From positions 1 to 42,890 of the forward strand of contig JBCCFD010000008.1 of NCBI GenBank assembly GCA_039029915.1: DNA of 42,890 nt. The letters run 5' to 3'. Positions 7,794 to 16,173 of this stretch are shown piece after piece. Origin of the DNA: QQUD01 sp039029915 (lineage in GTDB: Bacteria > Chloroflexota > Anaerolineae > Promineifilales > Promineifilaceae). A model generated the notes under the pieces. It had not been told where the DNA came from. It did no database searches and saw only the letters and a list, made by a program, of their open reading frames with translations. Position numbers and translations under genes: made by a program. Position 1 is the first letter of the stretch; each line of letters starts with the position of its first letter.

Positions 7794-8339
7794 GTGTTAA
7801 CACCGCTGAAAGAACAATATCAAACTGAAGCGGTTCCTGCGTTGATGAAAGATTTTGAATACAAAAGCATCATGCAGGTTCCCAAAATTACAAAAGTTGT
7901 TGTCAATATTGGGCTAGGTGAAGCATTAGACAATGCCAAAGCCGTCGAATTTGCAACAAACGACTTGACCGCCATTACTGGTCAAAAACCAATTGGCACG
8001 AAGGCAAAAAATTCAATTGCTAATTTTAAACTTCGTGAAGGTCGTATTATCGGATTAAAGGTTACGTTACGTGGTGAACGAATGTGGGCTTTTCTTACAA
8101 AGCTTATTCACTTTTCATTACCCCGTACACGTGACTTCCAAGGGATTTCACCAGACTCATTTGATGGTCGCGGTAACTATACCCTCGGTTTACGCGAACA
8201 GTTGATTTTCCCTGAAATTGACTACGATAGAATCGATAAAGTTCGTGGCATGGAAATTACAATTGTAACAACTGCACAGCGAGATGAAGAAGGCCGTCGT
8301 CTGCTTTCCATCCTTAAGATGCCGTTTCGGCAGGATTAG
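7794..8339 (+). CDS. rplE: 50S ribosomal protein L5
   Basis: Protein of the central protuberance that binds 5S rRNA. The 181-residue product has the PKITKVVVNIGLGEA motif, GQKPIGTKAKNSIANFKLREG and the C-terminal GMEITIVTTAQRDEEGRRLL. The start is GTG with GGAGG at correct spacing. It is the first gene after a 158-base spacer and is followed closely by rpsN. Confidence 0.97.
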   Translation: MLTPLKEQYQTEAVPALMKDFEYKSIMQVPKITKVVVNIGLGEALDNAKAVEFATNDLTAITGQKPIGTKAKNSIANFKLREGRIIGLKVTLRGERMWAFLTKLIHFSLPRTRDFQGISPDSFDGRGNYTLGLREQLIFPEIDYDRIDKVRGMEITIVTTAQRDEEGRRLLSILKMPFRQD

Positions 8340-8356
8340 TGTAGAAGGAGAATCTA

Positions 8357-8626
8357 ATGGCTAAAAAGAGTCAAATTGCCCGCGATAAAAAACGTCGGGA
8401 AATGGTAGAGAAATATCGCACGCAGCGAGAGGAACTACGCCGGCGCGGGGATTGGGCTTCGTTGTCAGAACTTCCGCTCAATTCTAATCCGGTGCGGGTA
8501 CGCAACCGCTGTTTAGTTACTGGCCGTAGCCGGGGCTACATGCGCCGTTTTGGGATGTCGCGCATTGTCTTCCGCGAGGAGGCACTTAAGGGCAACATCC
8601 CCGGTGTTGTTAAGTCGAGTTGGTAG
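8357..8626 (+). CDS. rpsN: 30S ribosomal protein S14, zinc-free long form
   Basis: Small-subunit head protein. The 89-residue length and the absence of the two CxxC pairs show the zinc-independent form: the core reads RNRCLVTGRSRGYMRRFGMSR with a single cysteine. In the same operon S4 and L36 keep cysteine clusters, so the loss is specific to S14. GAAGGAG precedes the ATG. Confidence 0.96.
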   Translation: MAKKSQIARDKKRREMVEKYRTQREELRRRGDWASLSELPLNSNPVRVRNRCLVTGRSRGYMRRFGMSRIVFREEALKGNIPGVVKSSW

Positions 8627-8635
8627 AGGTGTTCT

Positions 8636-9043
8636 ATGTCAATGAGTGATCCCATTGCGGATATGTTAACCCGAGTACGAAATGCTCTGCAGCGTCAGCA
8701 CCCGACTGTATCGATGCCTACTTCAAAAATGAAGACGGCAGTTGCTGACGTGATGAAAAAAGAAGGATACATTGAAGATTTTCAAGTTGTGGATGAAAAA
8801 CCACAGGGCATCCTTCAAATCAAATTGAAATATATTGGCGGACGGCGTGACAAATTTTCAGTTATTACTGGGATTGAACGCGTCAGTAAACCCGGCCGCC
8901 GAGTTTATGTAACGAAACAAGATGTTCCTTGGGTCTTAAGCGGGATGGGCGTTGCTATCCTAACGACATCCAAAGGAATCTTAACTGATCAAGAAGCTCG
9001 TAAAGCCGGTGTTGGTGGCGAGGTTCTTTGTAACATCTGGTAA
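8636..9043 (+). CDS. rpsH: 30S ribosomal protein S8
   Basis: Primary 16S rRNA-binding protein and, in E. coli, the repressor of the spc operon. The 135-residue product has DPIADMLTRVRNA, the KPGRRVYV segment and GVAILTTSKGILTDQEARKAGVGGEVLC. Two ATGs (8636 and 8642) are possible; AGAGGTG fits the first a little better. It follows rpsN by 9 bases. Confidence 0.96.
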   Translation: MSMSDPIADMLTRVRNALQRQHPTVSMPTSKMKTAVADVMKKEGYIEDFQVVDEKPQGILQIKLKYIGGRRDKFSVITGIERVSKPGRRVYVTKQDVPWVLSGMGVAILTTSKGILTDQEARKAGVGGEVLCNIW

Positions 9044-9055
9044 GGGAGGCTGAAA

Positions 9056-9601
9056 ATGTCACGTATCGGTAAAGCACCAATCACTGTTCCAAATGGTGTA
9101 AAAGTTGATATGAAGGGTGCTTCGGTTTCTGTCCAAGGTCCAAAAGGGAAATTATCTCAGGACTTTCATCCTGATATGATTTTAGAAATGGATGATGGCA
9201 CGCTGAATGTGAAACGGCCGTCTGATTCCAAAGAACATCGTTCTTTACACGGCCTAACCCGTGCGCTTATAAACAACATGGTTGTTGGTGTAAGCGAAGG
9301 GTTTTCAAAAACCTTAGAAATTGAAGGTGTTGGGTATCGCGCTGAGGTTAAAGGTAAAAACCTTGTGTTAAATGTCGGCTACTCTCATCCTGTTGAATTC
9401 CCACCACCTACACCCGATATCTCTTATACAGTTGAAGATCGGGGAAAGAAGATCATAGTCACCGGAATTGATAAACAAGTTCTTGGTGAGTTGTGTGCGA
9501 ACATCCGTAAGCAGCGGCCACCCGAACCTTACAAAGGGAAAGGCATTCGCTATCAAGGCGAATATGTTCGTCGCAAAGCCGGTAAGGCAGGGAAGGTATA
9601 A
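9056..9601 (+). CDS. rplF: 50S ribosomal protein L6
   Basis: Large-subunit protein near the factor-binding site. The 181-residue product has MSRIGKAPITVPNGVKV, the second-repeat motif EIEGVGYRAEVKGKNLVLNVGYSHP and the signature RPPEPYKGKGIRYQGEYVRRKAGKAGK. GGGAGG precedes the ATG. Confidence 0.97.
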   Translation: MSRIGKAPITVPNGVKVDMKGASVSVQGPKGKLSQDFHPDMILEMDDGTLNVKRPSDSKEHRSLHGLTRALINNMVVGVSEGFSKTLEIEGVGYRAEVKGKNLVLNVGYSHPVEFPPPTPDISYTVEDRGKKIIVTGIDKQVLGELCANIRKQRPPEPYKGKGIRYQGEYVRRKAGKAGKV

Positions 9602-9605
9602 GAAG

Positions 9606-9968
9606 ATGGCTGAAAAATCCAGAATCGCACGGAAGCGCCGTCAGCGGCGAATTCGTATGAAAATTTCAGGTACGGCCGATAGACCCCGCCTAAATGTGTT
9701 CCGCAGCTTAGGGCACATTTATGCTCAGGTAATTGATGATGTGGCTGGCCATACCATCGCATCAGCCTCTACGGTTGATAAAACATTGCGCGGACAGCTT
9801 GATGGCAAAAATAAATCTGACCAGGCAAAGTTGGTTGGTGAAACAGTTGCTCAACGAGCCAAAGATGTAGGTGTTGAAACGGTAATCTTTGATCGGGGTG
9901 GTTTTATCTATCATGGCCGTATTAAATCATTAGCAGAAGGCGCACGCGAAGGCGGCCTTAAGTTCTAG
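9606..9968 (+). CDS. rplR: 50S ribosomal protein L18
   Basis: 5S rRNA-binding protein of the central protuberance. The 120-residue product has an N-terminal Arg/Lys-rich tail (ARKRRQRRIRMKISG), RPRLNVFRSLGHIYAQVIDD and the FDRGGFIYHGRIKSLAEGAREGGL end. The frame is open back into rplF, but the ATG at 9606, four bases after the rplF stop, gives the family's N terminus. It continues directly to rpsE. Confidence 0.96.
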   Translation: MAEKSRIARKRRQRRIRMKISGTADRPRLNVFRSLGHIYAQVIDDVAGHTIASASTVDKTLRGQLDGKNKSDQAKLVGETVAQRAKDVGVETVIFDRGGFIYHGRIKSLAEGAREGGLKF

Positions 9969-9979
9969 GAGAGTCGATC

Positions 9980-10498
9980 ATGGGTCAAAGAAGACAAAAT
10001 TTTGAACAAGAATTTGACGAACGCATTATCGACATTACGCGTGTCGCTAAAGTAGTGAAGGGCGGTCGTCGTTTTGCATTCCGCGTTACAACCGTTGTAG
10101 GTGATAATCGGGGACGTGTGGCTGTAGGCATAGGTAAAGCTCGTTCAGTCCCTGATGCCATTCGGAAATCACTTGAATCTGCGCGCAAAAATTTGGAAAA
10201 AGTATCAATCGTTGGCAACACTATTCCGCATGAGATTATTGGTAAACATGGTTCAGCCCGTGTGATGCTCAAACCAGCAGCTCCTGGTACAGGGGTAATT
10301 GCTGGCGGTGGCGTTCGTGCTGTCATTGAAGCTGCTGGATACAAAGATATTCTGTCTAAATCTTTGGGTAGCGCAAACACGCTAAATATTCTATTGGCTA
10401 CCATGAATGGTCTACGTCGATTAAAGGAAGTCCATCAAGTTGCTGCCGCTCGTGGCAAAGATGAAGAAGATGTTCTCCCGTTCTGGAGTCGTGGATAA
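9980..10498 (+). CDS. rpsE: 30S ribosomal protein S5
   Basis: Small-subunit protein involved in decoding fidelity and the mRNA entry channel. The 172-residue product has the double-stranded RNA-binding region (VAKVVKGGRRFAFRV, GNRG-type GDNRGRVAVGIGKA) and the VMLKPAAPGTGVIAGGGVRAVIEAAG motif. AGGAGAG precedes the ATG. Its stop overlaps the rpmD start (TAATG). Confidence 0.97.
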   Translation: MGQRRQNFEQEFDERIIDITRVAKVVKGGRRFAFRVTTVVGDNRGRVAVGIGKARSVPDAIRKSLESARKNLEKVSIVGNTIPHEIIGKHGSARVMLKPAAPGTGVIAGGGVRAVIEAAGYKDILSKSLGSANTLNILLATMNGLRRLKEVHQVAAARGKDEEDVLPFWSRG

Positions 10499-10680
10499 TG
10501 ACGAAGCTACGGATTAAATATAAAAAAAGCGCAATTGGTTATAAAAAAGATCAAAAAGGAACCATTCGCGCCTTAGGTTTTAGAAAGCTAAATCAAGTCG
10601 TTGAACATAATGATACCCCCGTGATTCGTGGGATGATTAATAAAGTAAGCCACTTGGTAAGTGTCGAAGAGGTAAAATAA
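10498..10680 (+). CDS. rpmD: 50S ribosomal protein L30
   Basis: Small large-subunit protein of 60 residues with the KSAIGYKKDQKGTIRALGF and HNDTPVIRGMINKVSHLV motifs. It starts within the rpsE stop codon, so translation is likely coupled, and ends one base before rplO. Confidence 0.95.
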   Translation: MTKLRIKYKKSAIGYKKDQKGTIRALGFRKLNQVVEHNDTPVIRGMINKVSHLVSVEEVK

Positions 10681-10681
10681 A

Positions 10682-11140
10682 ATGAAATTACACGATCTGC
10701 GCCCAAATCCAGGTGCAAAAAAGAAGCGAAAGCGAGTGGGTCGTGGTATCTCCGCTGGGCAGGGTAAAACTGCTGGGCGTGGTACCAAAGGGCAAGGTGC
10801 CCGAAGCGGCGGTGGTAAAGGTGTTTACTTCGAGGGTGGTCAGTTACCATTAGCTCGTCGTTTACCTTACAAGCGTGGTTTCACGAACATTCGCAAAATT
10901 TATTACTCACCAGTTAACCTGAGTAGTTTGGCGGAAATAGACTTTGTCGATGTTGATGTAACACCAGAAGTGCTAGCTGCTGTTGGCTTAATCAAAAAAG
11001 CAACAGATCCCGTCGTAATTTTGGGCAACGGCGATTTGTCTGCGGCATTGACAGTAAAAGCACACCGTTTTTCTGCCTCAGCACGTGAGAAAATTGAGAA
11101 AGCTGGTGGTAGTGTAGAAGTTCTTCCATACGAAAAGTAG
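10682..11140 (+). CDS. rplO: 50S ribosomal protein L15
   Basis: Late-assembly large-subunit protein. The 152-residue product has the N-terminal KLHDLRPNPGAKKKRKRVGRG, the Gly-rich GKTAGRGTKGQGARSGG, FEGGQLPLARRLPYKRGF and a C-terminal mixed domain. GAGGT at the end of rpmD serves as its Shine-Dalgarno. A 172-base spacer with a hairpin and a repeat follows before secY. Confidence 0.97.
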   Translation: MKLHDLRPNPGAKKKRKRVGRGISAGQGKTAGRGTKGQGARSGGGKGVYFEGGQLPLARRLPYKRGFTNIRKIYYSPVNLSSLAEIDFVDVDVTPEVLAAVGLIKKATDPVVILGNGDLSAALTVKAHRFSASAREKIEKAGGSVEVLPYEK

Positions 11141-11209
11141 AATGCTGATTAAGATAGAGTTATAGAGAGGCAAGAATTAACTATTTATCGAAACTTTCTT
11201 GCTTCTCAC

Positions 11210-11286
11210 TTAATACTTCGTTACATAAGGAATTTTAAATTTTTCCAAAGAAGAATCATTTAAAGCTTTGGTAACAAAGTGCTTAA
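11210..11286. repeat. 77-bp intergenic repeat, copy A
   Basis: One of three related intergenic copies (others at 20152-20227 and 39854-39929), all in the same orientation. It starts TTAATACTTCGTTACA and ends TTTGGTAACAAAGTGCTTAA; the ends are imperfect inverted repeats. The centre is AT-rich with TTTTAAATTTTTCC and AAAGAAG. A separate hairpin (GCAAGAA/TTCTTGC) lies just upstream at about 11170-11202. The copy lies in the rplO-secY spacer. Confidence 0.8.
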
Positions 11287-11312
11287 TCAACAAAACATAG
11301 TGGAGAAACCTT

Positions 11313-12686
11313 ATGCTTAATGCAATTCGGACCGCATTTGCAACCCCTGACATACGAAAGCGGATTCTGTTTACAGTCGGGATGTTGATCATCTATCGAT
11401 TGGCCGCAAATTTGCCAGTTCCCGGTGTGGATTTGAATACGTGGCTCAATTTTTCACAACAAGCGCAAAACAATCAGGTTCTGGATTTCTTGAACCTTTT
11501 GTCTGGTGGCGCGGTAGAGAACTTTTCGGTTATGGCAATGGGGGTCTACCCGTACATTACCGCCTCTATTATTATTCAGCTTTTGACGCCAATTGTGCCC
11601 CAACTAGAAGAAATGGATTCTGAGGGTGAATCTGGGCGCAACCGAAAAAATCAGATTACTTATTATTTGACTATTCCGTTAGCCTTGATTCAGGCTTATG
11701 GTCAAATTACGATTATTGGAGCAAGCCTAGGTCTATCTGGGGATGCAATCCAGCAAATCTTGCCTAATTTTGGGTTTTCTCCTGAAGATCTTTTGCCAAC
11801 GTTAACAACATTGATTGCTATGACAGGCGGTACCTTCTTTGCGATTTGGCTTGGTAACTTGATTACTGAAGAGGGGATTGGACAAGGTGTTTCGCTTATC
11901 ATTTTTGGTGGGATTGTGTCGCAGATGATTCCTGGGATTAACAACCTTCGGAATTTGGATTCACAAACCCGTGTATTTACGAGTGTTGCATTTGTCATAT
12001 TAACAATTGTTACTATCGCAGTGATTGTGATTATCCAAGAAGGACAACGCAGAATTCGAGTGACTTATGGTCGTCGGATGCGCGGACGTAAAACATATCA
12101 GGGCCAAAACTCTTACATCCCTCTCAAAGTAAATACCGCAGGGATGATTCCTATTATCTTCGCACAATCAGTTGTGATTTTTCCACCACTGATTGCAAAT
12201 ATTTTTGTAACTGAAAGCGACTCGGCCTTGAACAACATTGTCCGGTCGATTGCTGGCTTTTCCGGCACGGCCGATCCTTTGACTCAGCCGGTCTCATTCT
12301 ACTTATATTGGCTGTTCTATTTTGCACTGGTGGTTGGATTCACCTTCTTCTATACCGATGTCATGATTAAGCAGCAAAATATTCCAGAAAATTTGCAGCG
12401 AAATGGTGGATTTATTCCGGGTAAACGACCCGGAAAACCAACGTCTGATTATATAACGGCCGTTGTGCGGCGAATCACCTTTGCTGGGGCATTTTTCTTA
12501 GGAATCATTGCAATTTTACCAGGCATTATGCAATTAATTGGGGTGGCACTAAATATTCCTGGTCTAGAACAAAGTGCACTGATTCTCAATGGCGCCGGTC
12601 TAATTATCGTTGTTGGTGTTGTTGTGGATACGATGCGACAACTTGAATCACAACTCTTGATGCGTCAGTACGAAGGGTTTAGCTAG
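11313..12686 (+). CDS. secY: Protein translocase subunit SecY
   Basis: Pore subunit of the Sec translocon in the cytoplasmic membrane. The 457-residue product has the usual ten hydrophobic segments, the N-terminal RKRILFTVGMLIIYRLAANLPVPGVD, the plug-region segment GGAVENFSVMAMGVYPYITASIIIQLL, and the cytoplasmic C5 loop (QQNIPENLQRNGGFIPGKRPGKPT). GGAG precedes the ATG. It carries an AACGGCCGTT at 12455-12464 (ITAVV). adk starts directly at the next base. Confidence 0.98.
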   Translation: MLNAIRTAFATPDIRKRILFTVGMLIIYRLAANLPVPGVDLNTWLNFSQQAQNNQVLDFLNLLSGGAVENFSVMAMGVYPYITASIIIQLLTPIVPQLEEMDSEGESGRNRKNQITYYLTIPLALIQAYGQITIIGASLGLSGDAIQQILPNFGFSPEDLLPTLTTLIAMTGGTFFAIWLGNLITEEGIGQGVSLIIFGGIVSQMIPGINNLRNLDSQTRVFTSVAFVILTIVTIAVIVIIQEGQRRIRVTYGRRMRGRKTYQGQNSYIPLKVNTAGMIPIIFAQSVVIFPPLIANIFVTESDSALNNIVRSIAGFSGTADPLTQPVSFYLYWLFYFALVVGFTFFYTDVMIKQQNIPENLQRNGGFIPGKRPGKPTSDYITAVVRRITFAGAFFLGIIAILPGIMQLIGVALNIPGLEQSALILNGAGLIIVVGVVVDTMRQLESQLLMRQYEGFS

Positions 12687-13259
12687 ATGGCCTCCTACAT
12701 GATCTTGATGGGTGCCCCTGGTGCAGGGAAGGGAACCCAAGCGAAACTGTTACAGGAAAAGCTTGGTATCCCACAAGTTTCGACGGGCGATCTGTTTCGT
12801 GAGAACCTGAAAAATGATACCGAATTAGGAAAACTAGCCCGTTCCTATATGGATAAGGGCGAGCTCGTTCCTGATGAAGTAACTGTAGCTATGGTTAAAG
12901 ATCGCATTGGTCGAAAAGATTGTGAAAACGGTGCGATATTTGACGGATTTCCAAGGACTGTGACCCAAGCTGATGCGCTTGATGCACTTTTGGCTGAATT
13001 GGACAGTAAAATCCAAGTGGTTCCATTTATAAATGTTAACCCTGATTCTGTGGTTCAACGGTTATTGAAGCGGGCTGAGTTAGAAGGCCGCGCTGATGAT
13101 AATGAAGAAACAATTCGGACAAGAATGTCTGTATTTCAAGAGCAGACAGCCCCTTTGTTGAATCATTATGAAACTCGTGGTTTGCTCGTTGAAATAAACG
13201 GGGAGCAAACCATCGAAAAAGTACAGGCAGATTTATTGGCTGCCGTTGAAAATGCGTAA
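12687..13259 (+). CDS. adk: Adenylate kinase, short-LID form
   Basis: Interconverts ATP + AMP and 2 ADP in the cytosol. The 190-residue product has the P-loop GAPGAGKGTQ (residues 9-18), the AMP-binding STGDLFR and the DGFPRTVTQA motif. The LID is short (RAELEGRADDNEETIRTRM) and has no zinc cysteines, unlike the roughly 215-residue long form. It abuts secY with no spacer, the common secY-adk arrangement. map and infA, which often follow, are not here. Confidence 0.97.
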   Translation: MASYMILMGAPGAGKGTQAKLLQEKLGIPQVSTGDLFRENLKNDTELGKLARSYMDKGELVPDEVTVAMVKDRIGRKDCENGAIFDGFPRTVTQADALDALLAELDSKIQVVPFINVNPDSVVQRLLKRAELEGRADDNEETIRTRMSVFQEQTAPLLNHYETRGLLVEINGEQTIEKVQADLLAAVENA

Positions 13260-13384
13260 TTGACTTGACCAAAACACTGTTTTTTGGGAGAATAGTCAGT
13301 CGCTAAACTTGAACATATCGTATAAAACTATCGAGCATTGATTTTTTCAAAGCAATGTTCGTTTTCTTTGTATGGAGAACTATC

Positions 13385-13498
13385 ATGAAAGTATCTGCAT
13401 CCGTTAAAAAGCGCTGTCCAAAGTGCAAAATTATTAAGCGTAAACGCGTGGTTAGGGTGATTTGTGTTGACCCCAACTGTAAACAGCGACAAGGTTAA
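13385..13498 (+). CDS. rpmJ: 50S ribosomal protein L36, zinc form
   Basis: Smallest large-subunit protein, 37 residues (MKVSASVKKRCPKCKIIKRK and a DPNCKQRQG end). The zinc site is C11, C14, C27 and C32. The last ligand is cysteine where the family usually has histidine, as in the common DPRHKQRQG ending. TGGAG precedes the ATG. It stands between adk and rpsM, with no infA before it. Confidence 0.95.
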   Translation: MKVSASVKKRCPKCKIIKRKRVVRVICVDPNCKQRQG

Positions 13499-13604
13499 TT
13501 CCATTCGCGAATAGGTTAAGGAATTGGCGAATGGGCTTGAAGTAGCCTGCGCCTTTATAGACCGTTATGTTATTTACGAAAGGTTACTAAGAAGGGATTG
13601 AGAG

Positions 13605-13988
13605 ATGGCACGTATTGCTGGTGTTGATATACCTCGCAACAAGCGAGTCGAAATTAGTTTAACTTATATTTATGGGATCGGTAAAAAAACCAGCCAAAAT
13701 ATTTTGGCAAGAGCTGAAATTGATCCCAATATCCGTGTACAAGATTTATCTGAATCGGATGTGACGCGCTTGCGCCAAATTATCGATAGCGATGAGCTTG
13801 TTGTAGAAGGGGATCTCCGGCGTGAGTTGGCTTTGAACATCAAGCGGCTTTCTGAGATTGGTTGTTACCGCGGTTTACGCCATCGCCGTCACTTACCTGT
13901 ACATGGTCAACGCACTAAAACCAATGCCCGTACCCGAAAAGGTCCTAAGAAGACAGTAGCTGGTCGCGGTCGCCGTAAAGGTAAATAA
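13605..13988 (+). CDS. rpsM: 30S ribosomal protein S13
   Basis: Small-subunit head protein forming bridges to the large subunit. The 127-residue product has ARIAGVDIPRNKRVEISLTYIYGIG, the GCYRGLRHRRHLPVHGQRTKTNART motif and a very basic C terminus (KKTVAGRGRRKGK). The 106-base spacer before it contains the inverted repeat CCATTCGC/GCGAATGG at 13501-13534. Confidence 0.97.
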   Translation: MARIAGVDIPRNKRVEISLTYIYGIGKKTSQNILARAEIDPNIRVQDLSESDVTRLRQIIDSDELVVEGDLRRELALNIKRLSEIGCYRGLRHRRHLPVHGQRTKTNARTRKGPKKTVAGRGRRKGK

Positions 13989-14044
13989 TTTTGAGTTTGT
14001 AACCGATATCTTTGAGATGTTGGTTGCTTTTTTCTGGAGACAAG

Positions 14045-14437
14045 ATGGGACGTAGAAGACAATCTCAAACACGCAAAAAAGCAAGAAAAATGGTGCCACA
14101 AGGGCAAGCACATATTGCTGCTACCTTTAATAACACCATTGTGACGATTACTGACTTGAAGGGTAATACTGTTTCTTGGGCCAGCGCAGGTAGCTCTGGT
14201 TTTAAAGGGTCGCGCAAAAGCACACCTTATGCAGCTGGTTTAGCTAGCAAGGCTGCTGCCCGGGGTGCTGAAGAAAGTGGCATGCAAGAAATGGATATTA
14301 TTGTCAATGGACCTGGCCCCGGACGAGAATCTGCTATTCGTGCTTTACAAGCGTCAGGCATCAAAGTAAAAAGTATCCGCGACGTCACGCCTGTACCACA
14401 TAATGGGGTACGGCCGAAAAAGAAACGGCGCGTATAG
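14045..14437 (+). CDS. rpsK: 30S ribosomal protein S11
   Basis: Small-subunit platform protein contacting mRNA at the E site. The 130-residue product has HIAATFNNTIVTITDLKGN, SWASAGSSGFKGSRKSTPYAA and the C-terminal DVTPVPHNGVRPKKKRRV. The frame is open 33 bases upstream, but the ATG at 14045 with TGGAGA upstream gives the normal start. Confidence 0.97.
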   Translation: MGRRRQSQTRKKARKMVPQGQAHIAATFNNTIVTITDLKGNTVSWASAGSSGFKGSRKSTPYAAGLASKAAARGAEESGMQEMDIIVNGPGPGRESAIRALQASGIKVKSIRDVTPVPHNGVRPKKKRRV

Positions 14438-14442
14438 TAATA

Positions 14443-14501
14443 ATTGGTTGGTTCATAAATCAACCAATGTCGAGAAGGAGGAAGGGTTGCCACACCTGTA
14501 A
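14443..14501 (+). promoter_or_regulatory. rpsD leader: hairpin and possible four-codon leader ORF
   Basis: The rpsK-rpsD spacer contains an 8-bp perfect stem (ATTGGTTG at 14443-14450 with CAACCAAT at 14461-14468). An excellent Shine-Dalgarno AAGGAGG follows at 14475-14481 and precedes TTG-CCA-CAC-CTG-TAA at 14487-14501. This micro-frame ends 27 bases before the rpsD start. A role in S4 autoregulation is speculative. Confidence 0.4.
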
Positions 14502-14528
14502 ACTTCTCTTAAATATTTGGAGGTCAAG

Positions 14529-15170
14529 TTGGCAAGATATACTGGTCCAGTATGTAAGCTTTGCCGCCGCGAAGGTGAAAAGCTATTCCTCAAGGGGTCA
14601 CGTTGTATGACTCCTAAATGTTCTTTTGAACAACATTCATATCCCCCAGGCGAACACGGGCGTGATAACCAGTTCCGACGGGGTCGAGCCTCAGACTATC
14701 TTTTGCAGCTGCGAGAGAAACAAAAAGCACGCCGAATTTATGGTGTTTACGAACGCCAATTTAGTGAGTATTTTAAAAAAGCAGGTCGTCGTGAAGGTTT
14801 GACGGGTGTAAACTTGCTCATTTATCTTGAAAGTCGATTAGATAATGTGATTTACCGAGTGGGCATTGCCGGTTCCCGAGCACAGGCTCGTCAGCTGGTT
14901 TCCCATGGTCATATTATGCTAAACGGCCGTAAAACAAGCTCCCCTTCTGCTATGGTCAATGTTGGTGATACCATTTCAATCCGATCAGAGAGCATGGGGC
15001 GCGCTTATTTTAAAGATTTACGTCAAGACTTTGATGATCGCCAAGTGCCACGCTGGCTTTCGATAAGTTCCGATTCATTAACGGCAAACGTACTGCAACT
15101 ACCTGCTCGTGACGATATTGATGTGTCACTGAATGAGCAGCTCATCGTAGAATATTACTCACGTCGTTAG
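14529..15170 (+). CDS. rpsD: 30S ribosomal protein S4, zinc form, TTG start
   Basis: Primary 16S rRNA-binding assembly protein and often the repressor of the alpha operon. The 213-residue product begins MARYTGPVCKLCRREG and keeps a four-cysteine cluster (C9, C12, C26, C31) typical of zinc-type S4. The S4 RNA-binding domain (LESRLDNVIYRVGIAGSRAQARQLVSHGHI) is intact. The frame opens at TTG 14517, but GGAGG at 14519-14523 is placed for the TTG at 14529, which also gives the conserved N terminus. Confidence 0.96.
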   Translation: MARYTGPVCKLCRREGEKLFLKGSRCMTPKCSFEQHSYPPGEHGRDNQFRRGRASDYLLQLREKQKARRIYGVYERQFSEYFKKAGRREGLTGVNLLIYLESRLDNVIYRVGIAGSRAQARQLVSHGHIMLNGRKTSSPSAMVNVGDTISIRSESMGRAYFKDLRQDFDDRQVPRWLSISSDSLTANVLQLPARDDIDVSLNEQLIVEYYSRR

Positions 15171-15213
15171 TTTCATCTTTCACAAATAATGATGTAACTG
15201 GGAGGTTTTTGCA

Positions 15214-16173
15214 TTGGCTATTAGTAACTTAATTTTGCCCAAAATCGAAAGCACCGCCATGTCTCGTGAGTATGGTCGGTTTATCTTAGGCCCCTTAGAA
15301 AGAGGGTATGGCACAACGATTGGTAACTCACTCCGCCGCGTATTGTTAGCATCTTTGCCTGGAGCGGCCATTACGTCACTTCGCGTAAGCGATGTGCCGC
15401 ATGAGTTTTCTGCTATTGAACATGTTCGCGAAGACATGATGCAGTTGATTCTGCACATTAAGCAGCTTCGCTTAAAATTACACGGTACCGATACAGCCCG
15501 TCTTCGCTTGGAAGTCCAAGGTGAAGGAACGGTGACAGCCGCTGATATCCAGGTACCGCCCGAAGTTGAAATCATCAATCCTGAACTTTATTTATTCACG
15601 GTTGATTCAGATGATGCATTCATCGAAATTGAAATGACGGCCGAAACTGGACGCGGTTATTCCCCCGCTGAAGAACGCGGTCGCTTACCAATTGGTGAAC
15701 TACCGGTTGACGCAATTTTTAGCCCTATCCGCCGCGTCGGCTATGATGTCGAAAAAACGCGTGTTGGACAGGTTGCTGATTATGACCGCGTCATCTTGGA
15801 AATTTGGACAGATGGCTCAATAAAGCCAGAAGATGCTCTGGCTCAATCCGCTCAAATTATGATGCAGTATCTGCGTCCAATTGGCGGTGTAAGTGAAGAA
15901 ACCTTCCTGCCTGTCGAGGAAGAAGAAGAAGAAGAAGGGGCCATTCCAAACGAGATTTATGATACGCCTATCGAGCAACTCGATTTAAGTGTGCGGGTCT
16001 TTAATTCTTTAAAACGAACAGGCATTACCAAAATCGGTGAAATGCTTGATATGTTGGAACGTGGCGAGGAAACAATGCTCGCTATTCGCAACTTCGGTGA
16101 AAAATCACTGGATGAATTAAAAGATCAACTTCGCCAAAAAGGGTATCTGAAAGACGGTGAGGAAGTGGCGTAA
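15214..16173 (+). CDS. rpoA: RNA polymerase alpha subunit, TTG start
   Basis: Assembly and regulatory subunit of RNA polymerase. The N-terminal domain has YGRFILGPLERGYGTTIGNSLRRVLLASLPG. An unusually acidic linker (a run of seven Glu near residues 234-240) leads to a C-terminal domain with LDLSVRVFNSLKRTGITKIGEM and NFGEKSLDELKDQL. The 319 residues are normal length. TTG with GGGAGG is the only sensible start. It lies in the usual rpsD-rpoA-rplQ order. Confidence 0.98.
   Translation: MAISNLILPKIESTAMSREYGRFILGPLERGYGTTIGNSLRRVLLASLPGAAITSLRVSDVPHEFSAIEHVREDMMQLILHIKQLRLKLHGTDTARLRLEVQGEGTVTAADIQVPPEVEIINPELYLFTVDSDDAFIEIEMTAETGRGYSPAEERGRLPIGELPVDAIFSPIRRVGYDVEKTRVGQVADYDRVILEIWTDGSIKPEDALAQSAQIMMQYLRPIGGVSEETFLPVEEEEEEEGAIPNEIYDTPIEQLDLSVRVFNSLKRTGITKIGEMLDMLERGEETMLAIRNFGEKSLDELKDQLRQKGYLKDGEEVA

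Noticed and set aside
9985..10404. 139-residue minus-strand open frame
   Set aside because: Antisense to rpsE, whose conserved sequence explains the region fully.
15180..15578. 132-residue minus-strand open frame
   Set aside because: Antisense to the conserved N-terminal domain of rpoA.
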